This document shows, piece after piece, positions 23,894 through 32,186 of a stretch of DNA of 64,000 nt. Both the position numbers and the translations under genes were made by a program. The DNA comes from an uncultured Bacteroidales bacterium (GTDB lineage Bacteria > Bacteroidota > Bacteroidia > Bacteroidales > Muribaculaceae): the NCBI GenBank assembly GCA_947644715.1, contig CANSAP010000008.1:1-64000 (forward strand), read 5' to 3'. The stretch's first letter is position 1. Each line of letters opens with the position of its first letter. The notes below the pieces were generated by a model. It saw only the letters and a list, made by a program, of their open reading frames with translations, ran no database searches and was not told the origin of the DNA.

Positions 23894-26029
23894 TCATCGG
23901 CGCACTATTTCTTTCGTTACTCTATTTCCACGGCGCACGATATATATGCCGGCCGAGGGATTGTGCACCTCTACCCCCTGCATATTGAAGTAGCGGGGCG
24001 TCTCTGCATCGAATATATCAACGGTCTCAACAGAGGTGGCTGAGGCAAGCGTCAGCTTCATCGCTTTCAGATCAGCTGTAACAGTGTACTCCCCGGGGGC
24101 TACAGCCCAACTGGCTGCCGACATTGCATCTACCATATAGGCATATTTACGTATAGCAACCGAAGAATTCAACTCAGCCTTGGCATCCTCTTCTGTTGCG
24201 CCATAGCGGTCACCCTGATTGACTCCATTCCAATCGCCGTCAGAGCTGTCAAGGGAAGTGATGAAAGTGATATAACCATATCCTTTGTCGGCCTCATCAA
24301 TTGTCACATTACGATAAACATAAACCCCGTCACCGGCTTCATCAGGCAAGAGTCCCAAGGAGGTCTGCCATGTCGCACCATTAATGGTTCCTATCAGATA
24401 GAGCTTTTCGGGGAAATTATTGTCACCCGTTCCACTCCCATCATAGGTGCCGGATTGACCGGTCACGGTGTACAGTCCGTTGGCAACAGCAACGAAATCG
24501 GAGGTCTTCGTAGCATCTCCATCTCCGGCATTGAAGAGAAGGCCGGTGGTTCCGGCAGGCACTTTGTAAGTCCAAATCTCACCCTCTACTTTGCTCATAG
24601 CCACACCGGGCCAGGTGCTTTCCTCCGCTCCCCAGTAGTGAATATAAGGGTTGCTCCAGTGAGTGGAACTGTTGTCAAAATACACATTGAAAGCCTCGCC
24701 TCCTGACACGATGCCGCTATCATCGCCACTACCGGTGCCTCCGCTTGTCTCGCTGCCTGAAATGACATTGACCTTCGTCCAGATGCAGTAGTCATTGCCT
24801 GAGGCCTTTATGTCTGAATCGGAATAGCCTTCGGGACTAACCATGGCGCTACCGACTTTTACGACCACTTTGCCTTTGGTGCCGGTAATCTCTGCCATGT
24901 AGCAGTCAGCGCTTGATCGAAGCACTTTAACGGTCGACATATTGTGAACGCCGGCGGAATTGCGGATATCAATCATTTTTTGAATAGCGGCCTTATTCTC
25001 TTTATAATGAGGAAGAAAGACACAGGGAGTGCCGGGAGAGAAGAGCATAAAGGCGTTTGCAGCCGGCACATTGCCGTTAAACTTTGACCCATCGCGATAG
25101 GTGTCGTGATTGTCGATAAAGGTCACGGCATATTGCGGATATCCGAAATGAATCAGACCGGCAGGCTGGTCGGTCGTGCCGTTGGCCTTCCACACAAGTT
25201 TCGTCAAGTCGCCGGAATGGAACGCTTCATTTACTGCATATTTGAAGGCAAAATCGAACGCTGCACTCTGTCTTCCGGTAGCCTCAATCCATGCAGCCAA
25301 GGCGTCGTAGCTCGCATCCCAATACTCCCCGACCGAGAATCTTGGCTTGGCATATTCATTATAAATCTTGTTGAATCTTCCGGCATATCCCTTCACCATG
25401 TCATAGCGAAAACCGGAGTATCCCATGTCATCCAGCAGGAATTTGCAATAGTTCTTGACATTATCCTGCACGGTGGGATTAGTGTGGTCAAGGTCGCGGG
25501 AACCGTCGAAGTCATCGCCGGTATCGGGTGCACCCGTGGGAGTGGCTTGGCCGGAGGCATTGCGCACTTCGTCAGTGGAGCAAATATGTTCGGGACCGAG
25601 TTGCCAGGTCCGGCCGTTCCAAGTCTCCGCAGGGAAGTCAGTCCAGTTGCTTTTGCCGCTGCGATGATTCACGACGACATCCTCGATGATGCCAACATTC
25701 TTTTCTTTGTATGCCGCTATCATTGCACGCAGCTCAGCTTCGGTGCCGAAGCGGGTGTTGTGGTTTGTGAACCAATAGACCGGGTCGTAGCCCATATATC
25801 CTGATGCGGATTTAGCACTGTTAGGCACCCATATCAGGGTGAAGTACTTTGAGAGTTCGTCACACTGCGAAGTGAGATTGGTCCATTTGGTGTCGGTGTA
25901 AGAATCCCAATAGAAGCCTTGCAGCATTACGCCTACATAATTTGCAGGCCATGCATAGTTGGCAGCCCCGGCAATTGTTGGCGCCAAGGTCAATGCTACG
26001 CCGGCGAGTGCCTTAATGAGTTTATTCAT
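23894..26029 (-). CDS. Secreted alpha-amylase (GH13) with carbohydrate-binding region and T9SS-like tail
   Basis: This 711-residue starch-degrading enzyme has a signal peptide (MNKLIKALAGVALTLAPTIA) and a GH13 barrel with triad Asp210 (FRYDMVKGY), Glu235 (VGEYWD) and Asp309 (IDNHDTYRDGS). From about 435 come starch-binding-like beta modules: a CBM26-like region with YFDNSSTHWSNPYIHYWG and a SusE/F-like region with PEKLYLIGTINGATW. The last 45 residues (NMQGVEVHNPSAGIYIVRRG) resemble a type IX secretion sorting domain. It should act at the cell surface on dietary starch. It stands alone, with no SusCD pair nearby. Confidence 0.9.
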   Translation of the reverse strand: MNKLIKALAGVALTLAPTIAGAANYAWPANYVGVMLQGFYWDSYTDTKWTNLTSQCDELSKYFTLIWVPNSAKSASGYMGYDPVYWFTNHNTRFGTEAELRAMIAAYKEKNVGIIEDVVVNHRSGKSNWTDFPAETWNGRTWQLGPEHICSTDEVRNASGQATPTGAPDTGDDFDGSRDLDHTNPTVQDNVKNYCKFLLDDMGYSGFRYDMVKGYAGRFNKIYNEYAKPRFSVGEYWDASYDALAAWIEATGRQSAAFDFAFKYAVNEAFHSGDLTKLVWKANGTTDQPAGLIHFGYPQYAVTFIDNHDTYRDGSKFNGNVPAANAFMLFSPGTPCVFLPHYKENKAAIQKMIDIRNSAGVHNMSTVKVLRSSADCYMAEITGTKGKVVVKVGSAMVSPEGYSDSDIKASGNDYCIWTKVNVISGSETSGGTGSGDDSGIVSGGEAFNVYFDNSSTHWSNPYIHYWGAEESTWPGVAMSKVEGEIWTYKVPAGTTGLLFNAGDGDATKTSDFVAVANGLYTVTGQSGTYDGSGTGDNNFPEKLYLIGTINGATWQTSLGLLPDEAGDGVYVYRNVTIDEADKGYGYITFITSLDSSDGDWNGVNQGDRYGATEEDAKAELNSSVAIRKYAYMVDAMSAASWAVAPGEYTVTADLKAMKLTLASATSVETVDIFDAETPRYFNMQGVEVHNPSAGIYIVRRGNRVTKEIVRR

Positions 26030-26135
26030 GAGCAGAAAAAATGTAAGTTGGTAAATAGCTCACGGGGCACCCTTCATCTCACGCATCACTGCATGAAAGA
26101 ATCGGGTTCCCCGTGAATATGAGGTTAAGAGTGGC

Positions 26136-26163
26136 TCGGATTTAAGAGTGTGCTTAAATCCGA
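26136..26163. terminator. Perfect 11-bp hairpin between the zinc-ribbon and amylase genes
   Basis: TCGGATTTAAG (26136-26146) and its complement (26153-26163) enclose the loop AGTGTG. It lies 22 bp after the zinc-ribbon gene stop on the minus strand. The TTAAGAGTGTG in one arm and the loop resembles the end motif of the 31323 and 55507 repeats. It lacks a strong T-run. Confidence 0.5.
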
Positions 26164-26185
26164 ATTAATCTTTTTATTCTCTATC

Positions 26186-27001
26186 TCAGGCTTTGGCCTT
26201 CGATGCGCGGCGCTTGGGTGCGGGAGCTTCCACTACCTCTTCTTCAAGGCCGGCAAGCTTGGCATCAATCATGATGCGTCCGCAGTATTCGCATACGATA
26301 ATCTTCTTGTGCATTTTGATTTCCAACTGACGCTGTGAAGGGATGCGATTGAAGCAACCGCCACAGGCGTTACGCTGCACAGTCACGATGCCAAGACCGT
26401 TGCGCGCGTTCTTGCGAATGCGCTTGAAAGCAGCCAGGGTGTAAGCATCAATGAGGGGTTCGAGGTCGAGAGCACGGGCACGCAGGTTCTCCTCCTCGGC
26501 CTTGGTCTCGCTCACGATGTCGGCGAGTTCAGCACGCTTCTCTGCCAAAATGTGTTCACCGTCGGCGAGCTCTTCCTGAGTGCGTACAATCTCAGCTTCT
26601 TTGTTCTCGCGCGCAGTGGTGTACTCACGGATGTTCTTTTCGGCCAGCTCGATTTCGAGTCCTTCAAATTCAATTTCTTTGTTAAGGAAGTCGAATTCGC
26701 GGTTGTTGCGCACGTTGTCCTGCTGCTCTTTGTAGCGGGCAATTTTTGCCTGACGGTCGTTGATTTCACCGGTCTTGGTTGCAATCATTTTCTTCAGCTC
26801 GGCAATCTCTTCGCGATGCTTTTCGATGCGGGTGTTATAGCGTGCGATGTTATCCTCCAGGTCTTTCACTTCGTTGGGAAGCTCACCGCGGAGAATCTTG
26901 ATACGGTCAATCTCGGAGAGAATGGTCTGCAATTCAAAGAGGGTCTTCAATCGTTCCTCTACGCTGCGTTCCTTATCCGTTTTCTTGCTTTCAGTAGCCA
27001 T
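26186..27001 (-). CDS. Coiled-coil protein with C-terminal C4 zinc ribbon
   Basis: The 271-residue protein has a long heptad-rich coiled-coil (about 10-185) followed by a four-cysteine zinc ribbon (CGGCFNRIP ... CEYCGRIM). It ends in a basic Ala/Lys tail. It belongs to the zf-RING_7/CdsZ-like family, widespread in bacteria and of uncertain function (a nucleic-acid or protein adaptor role is proposed for some members). It lies 29 bp downstream of the Nif3-like gene, apparently as third gene of an aspS operon. Confidence 0.82.
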   Translation of the reverse strand: MATESKKTDKERSVEERLKTLFELQTILSEIDRIKILRGELPNEVKDLEDNIARYNTRIEKHREEIAELKKMIATKTGEINDRQAKIARYKEQQDNVRNNREFDFLNKEIEFEGLEIELAEKNIREYTTARENKEAEIVRTQEELADGEHILAEKRAELADIVSETKAEEENLRARALDLEPLIDAYTLAAFKRIRKNARNGLGIVTVQRNACGGCFNRIPSQRQLEIKMHKKIIVCEYCGRIMIDAKLAGLEEEVVEAPAPKRRASKAKA

Positions 27002-27030
27002 ATATTGATGTTTACTTTTGTATTTCTGAA

Positions 27031-27816
27031 TTATAGGAAGTTAATGGGGTTATGCTCTTCTTCAGAGGTGTATGTCACGAAGTCGGGGAAGCGGTCGGCA
27101 AGCAGATGGCTGAATATCTTGCGGGTGCACAGTTCGCTCTCAAAATGCCCGACATCAGCAATCAGGATGCGTTTGCCCCAAGTGGTGAAGTCGTGATATT
27201 TTACGTCGCCCGTCACCATTGCATCGGCACCGGCCTCAACAGCCTTGCGGATAAGGCTTGCACCCGCACCGCCACAGACTGCTATCCGCCTGACAATCAG
27301 TGAGGGGAATGATGCGGAGTACTTCAGACACTTGACGCCGAACGTATCCTTCACCTTGCGCAGGAATTCGAGAGCAGGGAGCGGCTCAATGAGTCCGATT
27401 GCCCCAAGCCCGACATGCTCGTCGGCGGCATCGGGGTCAAGCACCTTTACATCGTGCAGGCCGAGAGCGGCTGCAATCTCCATGCTCACTCCGCCTCGGG
27501 CACGGTCAAGATTCGTGTGGGCTGAATAAATAGAGATTCCATGGCTCAGGGCCTTGATGATGATGCGTCCTTGCTCTGTGGCTGTCGTCACACTCTTGGC
27601 TCCACCGAAAATCAGCGGATGATGCGAGATAATCAAGTTACAACCTCGATTCAAGGCTTCGTCAATAGTCTGCTCCGTCACGTCGAGGCATATCAATGCA
27701 GCGGTGGCTCTGCTCTCGGCATCGCCTACCTGCAAACCGGCATTGTCATAGCTCTCCTGCAGGGATAGCGGAGCATACGATTCAAGCGCCTGAATTATCT
27801 CTTTAACCGTGGGCAT
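27031..27816 (-). CDS. Nif3-like dinuclear metal centre protein
   Basis: The protein (261 residues) has the family motifs SHHPLIFGG (metal-binding His pair), SAHTNLDRARGGVS and the C-terminal DVGHFESEL. These form a two-metal site in a hexameric ring. The family is annotated as GTP cyclohydrolase 1 type 2 homologue, but the physiological reaction is not established. At 261 residues it is the short form without the inserted PII-like domain found in many Bacteroidetes and Firmicutes versions. It lies 13 bp after aspS and ahead of the zinc-ribbon gene, a pairing often seen in bacteria. Confidence 0.87.
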   Translation of the reverse strand: MPTVKEIIQALESYAPLSLQESYDNAGLQVGDAESRATAALICLDVTEQTIDEALNRGCNLIISHHPLIFGGAKSVTTATEQGRIIIKALSHGISIYSAHTNLDRARGGVSMEIAAALGLHDVKVLDPDAADEHVGLGAIGLIEPLPALEFLRKVKDTFGVKCLKYSASFPSLIVRRIAVCGGAGASLIRKAVEAGADAMVTGDVKYHDFTTWGKRILIADVGHFESELCTRKIFSHLLADRFPDFVTYTSEEEHNPINFL

Positions 27817-27829
27817 ATGCTGTCAGCTC

Positions 27830-29587
27830 TTATTTATCAAGGGGTTGAAGTTGCAGCTTCAGCTCGTCGAGCTGTGCGGGGTCGAGCGGTGAGGGTGACT
27901 CGTTCATGACATCACGTCCGGAGTTGTTCTTCGGGAAGGCAATGGTGTCGCGGATAGAGTCGAGTTCAGCCAGCATGGAGACGAAGCGGTCGAAGCCTAA
28001 CGCAAGACCACCGTGAGGGGGTGCGCCATACTTGAACGCATTCATGAGGAAGCCAAACTGTTCCTGTGCTTTTTCGGGGGTGAAGCCCAGCAGTTCAAAC
28101 ATGGTGTCCTGCAACTCGCTGTCATGGATACGTATTGAACCGCCACCCAATTCGGTACCGTTCACAACTATGTCGTAAGCCGTAGCGCGCACTTTGCCGG
28201 TGTCGGTGTGCAGCAGCGGAATATCCTCGGGGTTGGGCGCTGTGAAAGGATGGTGCATGGCGTAGTAGCGCTGAGTCTCTTCGTCCCACTCGAACAGGGG
28301 GAAGTCAATCACCCAGAGGGGAGCGAATTGATTTTTGGGACGCAGGCCGAGTCGGTTGCCCATCTCCAGGCGGAGTTCTCCGAGCGCTTTGCGGGTTTTG
28401 GCAGTTGCTCCGCTCAGAATCAGCAGCAGGTCACCGGGGTTGGCATTCATGGCCTGAGCCCATTGCTTGAGGTCGTCGTCGCTGAAGAACTTGCCAACGC
28501 TGCTCTTGATTGACCCATCCTCGGCAATCTTCACCCAAACGAGTCCCTTGGCGCCTATCTGCGGACGCTTGACGAAGTCTGTCAGTTCATCGGTTTGCTT
28601 GCGGGTGTAGCCTGCACATCCGGGCACGCAGATGCCTGCGGTGTACTCTGCATCATCCATCACTGCAAAGCCATGACCTTTCACTAAGTCGGTGAGTTCA
28701 ACGAACTTCATGCCGAAACGGATGTCGGGCTTGTCGGAGCCGTAATACTTCATTGCATCGGCCCAGGTGATGCGGGGGAAGGCTTCCGTGAAGTCGATGT
28801 TTTTAACATACTTGAAGATATGCTTTACAAGTCCTTCAAACATATTGATGACATCTTCCTGCTCTACGAAGCTCATTTCGCAGTCCACCTGAGTGAACTC
28901 CGGCTGACGGTCAGCACGCAGGTCTTCATCGCGGAAGCATTTTGCGAGCTGGAAGTAGCGGTCGAATCCGCTGACCATCAGGAGCTGCTTGAAGATTTGA
29001 GGGCTCTGGGGGAGTGCATAGAACTCGCCGGGATTCATGCGTGAGGGAACAACGAAGTCACGCGCTCCTTCAGGGGTGGACTTAACGAGTATCGGGGTTT
29101 CGATTTCCAGGAAGCCATTGGCATCCAGGTAGCGACGAATCTCGAAGGCCATGCGGTGGCGCAATTCGAGGTTGGCACGCGGAGCGGGACGACGAAGGTC
29201 GAGATAACGGAACTTCATGCGGAGGTCATCGCCACCATCCGTGTTGTCTTCAATCGTGAACGGGGGGACATCGCTCTTGTTCAGGATTTTAAGCTCTGAG
29301 GCTATAATCTCGATTTCACCCGTGGGCAGATTCATGTTTTTGGAGGCACGCTCTTCGACTTTGCCGGTGACCTGCACCACGAATTCGCGGCCAAGCTTTG
29401 AAGCGGCATCGCAAAGGTCGGCGTTAATCTCGTGACTGAACACAACCTGAGTGATACCGTAGCGGTCTCGCACATCCACAAATGTCATGCCACCCATTTT
29501 GCGGCTGCGCTGAACCCAGCCGGCTATGGTTACTTCTTTTCCACAATCACAGAGACGCAACTCTCCGCATGTAGCTGTTCTATACAT
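27830..29587 (-). CDS. aspS: Aspartyl-tRNA synthetase
   Basis: This 585-residue class IIb synthetase charges tRNA-Asp. The N-terminal OB-fold anticodon domain ([11 protein letters not shown] ... [11 protein letters not shown]) is followed by the catalytic core with motif 2 ([18 protein letters not shown]) and motif 3 ([13 protein letters not shown]), separated by the bacterial insertion domain. I chose the ATG at 29587; the frame extends to 29644 but those residues lack family similarity. A consensus promoter lies at 29678-29709. It heads an operon with the Nif3-like and zinc-ribbon genes. Confidence 0.95.
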   Translation of the reverse strand: MYRTATCGELRLCDCGKEVTIAGWVQRSRKMGGMTFVDVRDRYGITQVVFSHEINADLCDAASKLGREFVVQVTGKVEERASKNMNLPTGEIEIIASELKILNKSDVPPFTIEDNTDGGDDLRMKFRYLDLRRPAPRANLELRHRMAFEIRRYLDANGFLEIETPILVKSTPEGARDFVVPSRMNPGEFYALPQSPQIFKQLLMVSGFDRYFQLAKCFRDEDLRADRQPEFTQVDCEMSFVEQEDVINMFEGLVKHIFKYVKNIDFTEAFPRITWADAMKYYGSDKPDIRFGMKFVELTDLVKGHGFAVMDDAEYTAGICVPGCAGYTRKQTDELTDFVKRPQIGAKGLVWVKIAEDGSIKSSVGKFFSDDDLKQWAQAMNANPGDLLLILSGATAKTRKALGELRLEMGNRLGLRPKNQFAPLWVIDFPLFEWDEETQRYYAMHHPFTAPNPEDIPLLHTDTGKVRATAYDIVVNGTELGGGSIRIHDSELQDTMFELLGFTPEKAQEQFGFLMNAFKYGAPPHGGLALGFDRFVSMLAELDSIRDTIAFPKNNSGRDVMNESPSPLDPAQLDELKLQLQPLDK

Positions 29588-29677
29588 ATTTACAAGTATG
29601 AATAATATTCTTTTGCATAAACAACCCATCCACACCCGGGACAAGCCCTAATCGGCATACAATGAGCCATTAAACAT

Positions 29678-29709
29678 GCAAAGTTAATAATAAATTTCGT
29701 GCTTGCAAA
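29678..29709 (-). promoter_or_regulatory. Promoter for the aspS operon
   Basis: On the minus strand TAACTTTGC (29686 to 29678) is preceded, after 19 bp, by TTTG (29709 to 29706). Confidence 0.65.
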
Positions 29710-29918
29710 ATTTTCATTCCGTTTCGTCAGTCTGTCCGTCAGTCGGTCCTTCTCCAAGAGGGTTGCGATTGACCGGTCTGCAACTGCTCGACCGTCAGTC
29801 TTTTGGGGTGCCGTCGCTCATGAGTCAGGGTGTTTAATCCCCCTTTTTAACGAGCAATGCGACCCGGCCTGAGTAGAGGCGAGTCGCACTGTGCGATGAT
29901 TATCATGGTAGGGCTCCG
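29710..29918. other. Intergenic region with short GTC-rich repeats
   Basis: No gene is visible. GTCAGTCTGTCC and GTCAGTCGGTCC (29726-29749) are tandem 12-mers, and related GACCGGTC and GACCGTCAGTC words follow up to about 29800. Near the next gene a small palindrome TCGCACTGTGCGA (29883-29895) may act as its terminator on the minus strand. No reading frame or promoter facing right is seen. Confidence 0.4.
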
Positions 29919-30857
29919 TTACTGCGAAACTATGATTTTGCGGCTTGTGCCGCCCAGGTTCTCGATGTAGATTCCGCTCGATGTGGGTCTGCCTTGAACC
30001 ATCCGGCCGTCGATGGTGTAATACATGGCTTCCCGGGATACCTGCGAGGGGATTGCGGAGACTCCGGTCTGAATATCGTTGTTCACTTCGATGTAGCCAT
30101 CCTTGAGGTTTATCTCGATGTGTGAGTAGCCGTAATACTGTTTGACTGACTGCGATACGTTAAAGGTGGCTGAGGTGTTGGTGGCATAAGCGATTGCCAC
30201 GGGGGTGTCATCTTCCAGTGTGATTGCAGATTCTGAGGCATCGGTCGGGCCGAAAATAAATGCGTCTACGTTATATTGGGGTTCATATGAGATTTTGAAG
30301 TCAGCGGGCACTATGACGTCTGCGGCATATTCGCCTGTTGTCGCATCACCTTGCACCTCTACACTTGCTCCTGAGGCATTCATGAGGTAAAGCTTCTGCG
30401 GATATTCGGGCACACCGGAGGTGGCTGTGGGCTTTGCTACAATCATGTTGGTGCTAATGCCATCGATGCTTCGGGTGTAGTACTCGAAGTCATATACCCC
30501 GGCTCCCGGCAAGGTGATGACTGTGCCTGTGGATGCTATGGTGAGGGGGCTGGGATAGTTGGCCGGGATAGGGGTTACGGCGTAGGGGGGAAGACCGTTA
30601 AAAGTAAATTCCTGTGTGGAGCGTTTTTCCACATAGACTGCAAACTTTCCGGAGGTGACGGCTACGTCAGAGGCTGTGTAAGTGTCGCCATCTGATGTGG
30701 AGAGCTGCACCATGTCGGAGTAATTGCCTGAGGCATCGGGAGTCACTGTGCCATCGGCTGAGGCGGGGATGATGTAGACATTGTAATCGTAGTCCTGAGC
30801 GGAGGCTGATAGGGATACGAGCAACAGAGAGATAATGAGTGTGTAAATCTTTTTCAT
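29919..30857 (-). CDS. Secreted protein of unknown function with T9SS-like tail
   Basis: The 312-residue protein has a clear signal peptide (MKKIYTLIISLLLVSLSASAQ) and a beta-rich, Ser/Thr/Asp-rich body. The C-terminal segment (YYTIDGRMVQGRPTSSGIYI) is typical of type IX secretion cargo. The stretch PQKLYLMNASGASVEV resembles PEKLYLIGTINGATW of the amylase at 23894, a SusE/F-like starch-binding strand pattern, so it might be a surface glycan-binding protein. That is an inference from a short match. No catalytic motif is recognised. It lies downstream of trxA on the same strand but behind a terminator. Confidence 0.7.
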   Translation of the reverse strand: MKKIYTLIISLLLVSLSASAQDYDYNVYIIPASADGTVTPDASGNYSDMVQLSTSDGDTYTASDVAVTSGKFAVYVEKRSTQEFTFNGLPPYAVTPIPANYPSPLTIASTGTVITLPGAGVYDFEYYTRSIDGISTNMIVAKPTATSGVPEYPQKLYLMNASGASVEVQGDATTGEYAADVIVPADFKISYEPQYNVDAFIFGPTDASESAITLEDDTPVAIAYATNTSATFNVSQSVKQYYGYSHIEINLKDGYIEVNNDIQTGVSAIPSQVSREAMYYTIDGRMVQGRPTSSGIYIENLGGTSRKIIVSQ

Positions 30858-30919
30858 AGTTTTTCAATTAAGAGTTTGATAGTATAACACTGCTGCTCTG
30901 CTCTTGGTTTATAAAGCTA

Positions 30920-30962
30920 CAGCGACAAACACTCCTGTGTGTGGGGGGAGTGTCTGTCGCTG
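30920..30962 (-). terminator. Terminator after trxA
   Basis: CAGCGACAAACACTCC (30920-30935) pairs with GGAGTGTCTGTCGCTG (30947-30962) at 15 of 16 positions, with an 11-nt G-rich loop. It lies 26 bp after the trxA stop on the minus strand. Confidence 0.65.
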
Positions 30963-30988
30963 CTTGTATGGGGATACGAGGTAACCTC

Positions 30989-31303
30989 TTAGAGCAATGC
31001 TTCGAGCTTTGAACGGAGTTCGTCGATGGAGACGAGACCCACTGTGCGGTCTTTCAGCTCACCATCCTTGAAGAAGAGGACTGTGGGGATGTTGCGCACG
31101 CGGTTTTCTGCTGAGATTTCGTCGTTTTCGTCGACATTGAGTTTGCCTACAATAGCTTTGCCCTCAAACTCTTCGGCGAGCTTCTCAACAGCGGGTCCGA
31201 GCTTGATGCAGGGGCCACACCATTCTGCCCAAAGGTCGATTACGACGGGCTTACCTGAATTAATTGCCTCACGGGCTGATTCGTCTGTAAATTTAGTTGC
31301 CAT
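30989..31303 (-). CDS. trxA: Thioredoxin
   Basis: This 104-residue cytosolic disulfide reductase has the active site WCGPC in DLWAEWCGPCIKLGP and the cis-Pro motif RNIPTVLFFKDG. It reduces disulfides in ribonucleotide reductase class I, peroxidases and other targets. The start codon is 20 bp from the palindromic element at 31323-31580, and a good minus-strand promoter lies beyond it at 31611-31641. The trxA mRNA should therefore begin with the element as a leader of about 300 nt. Confidence 0.95.
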   Translation of the reverse strand: MATKFTDESAREAINSGKPVVIDLWAEWCGPCIKLGPAVEKLAEEFEGKAIVGKLNVDENDEISAENRVRNIPTVLFFKDGELKDRTVGLVSIDELRSKLEALL

Positions 31304-31322
31304 AGTTTCAGTATTATAGATT

Positions 31323-31580
31323 TAAGAGTGTTGTCTAAAAATATATGTTAAGACTGAGGCGGCTGTTTTTAGGAATTTACAAAAAGCAGCCGGACAATGT
31401 TTCCGGAAGCCCTTTGTATTCCTCAAGTGTGCTAAAAATAAATGTTCCGTCCCGCATCTTTAAGCCTCTTCAGCCCGTTGGTTCGGTCACATAGCCCGCT
31501 ATGCGCCCTCTCCTGCATGGCTGAAGCCATCTTAAAACTGCGGCCTCAGTCTTAACATATATTTTTAGACACACTCTAAG
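31323..31580. repeat. 258-bp palindromic element, TAAGAGTGTG-ended family, copy 1
   Basis: The ends (31323-31360 and 31543-31580) are inverted repeats. The inner 28 bp from GTCTAAAAATATATG to GACTGAGGC is perfect; the left end has GTGTTGTC where the other end has GTGTGTC. Inside lie CAGCC/GGCTG hairpins and one copy of the core (TCGGTCACATAGCCCGCTAT from 31483). About 165 bp of the interior are shared nearly base for base with the 55507 element, but copy 1 lacks its extra core hairpin. It has no reading frame. Confidence 0.85.
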
Positions 31581-31610
31581 TTTCGGCTATGATTGTTGCG
31601 AAAATTGCCC

Positions 31611-31641
31611 CAAAGTTACACCAAATTTCCCACACTACAAA
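31611..31641 (-). promoter_or_regulatory. Promoter for trxA, outside the palindromic element
   Basis: On the minus strand TAACTTTG (31618 to 31611) is preceded, after 19 bp, by TTTG (31641 to 31638). It is the only good promoter upstream of trxA. Transcripts would run through the whole element at 31323-31580 before reaching the gene. Confidence 0.6.
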
Positions 31642-31660
31642 ATTTTTATTCGCCTAAAAA

Positions 31661-31693
31661 TTTTCCCAACCGGAATTGAATTATTACCTTTGC
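31661..31693 (+). promoter_or_regulatory. Promoter for the first HU-type gene
   Basis: TACCTTTGC (31685-31693) is a good -7 box. The -33 position, 20 bp upstream, reads TTTT. It is divergent from the trxA promoter. The leader of about 115 nt (31700-31813) holds no other feature. Confidence 0.55.
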
Positions 31694-31813
31694 AAAATAA
31701 TCGCGGGCAATCACTTCCTGCCGCAGGATTTCCTGCCGGGTACATATCCACATGCCACAAGACAGGCTCCGGAACTCAGGCAGGATAAATCGTTATTATT
31801 TGAAGAGGCTCAT

Positions 31814-32095
31814 ATGGACACTAAGACTTTGATTGACAACATCTCTCGCCGCGCAGAACTTGACAAGAGTGCGTGCGCTTCATTGCTTGAATCTATGGTC
31901 GACACTATCGGCTCACGGTGCAGCCGCATGGACAGTGTAGCCATTCCGGGCTTCGGCAGCTTCGAACCGAAGAAGCGGATGGAGCGGGTCATGGTGATGC
32001 CCTCTACGGGAAAGCGGATGTTGCTGCCTCCGAAGATTGTGCTTTCGTTCAAGCCTTCGGCTATGCTTAAGCAGAAGCTGCGTGAGTCCAAATGA
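31814..32095 (+). CDS. HU-family DNA-binding protein
   Basis: This 93-residue HU/IHF-fold protein bends DNA as a dimer. The dimerisation helices (MDTKTLIDNISRRAELDKSA) are followed by the beta-arm region (VAIPGFGSFEPKKRMERVMV ... MLLPPKIVLSFKPS). The frame is open up to 31676, but the ATG at 31814 fits the family start. The next gene, 91 bp downstream, also begins with an HU domain, so the two products may form heterodimers. Confidence 0.85.
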   Translation: MDTKTLIDNISRRAELDKSACASLLESMVDTIGSRCSRMDSVAIPGFGSFEPKKRMERVMVMPSTGKRMLLPPKIVLSFKPSAMLKQKLRESK

Positions 32096-32186
32096 TTCTG
32101 TTGCAGGGAGCGCATCTCTCTGAGCTAAATTCGATTTCCAAATTCACACCTTAAAACAAGTAACTCCTCTACTATAATATTTGCCA

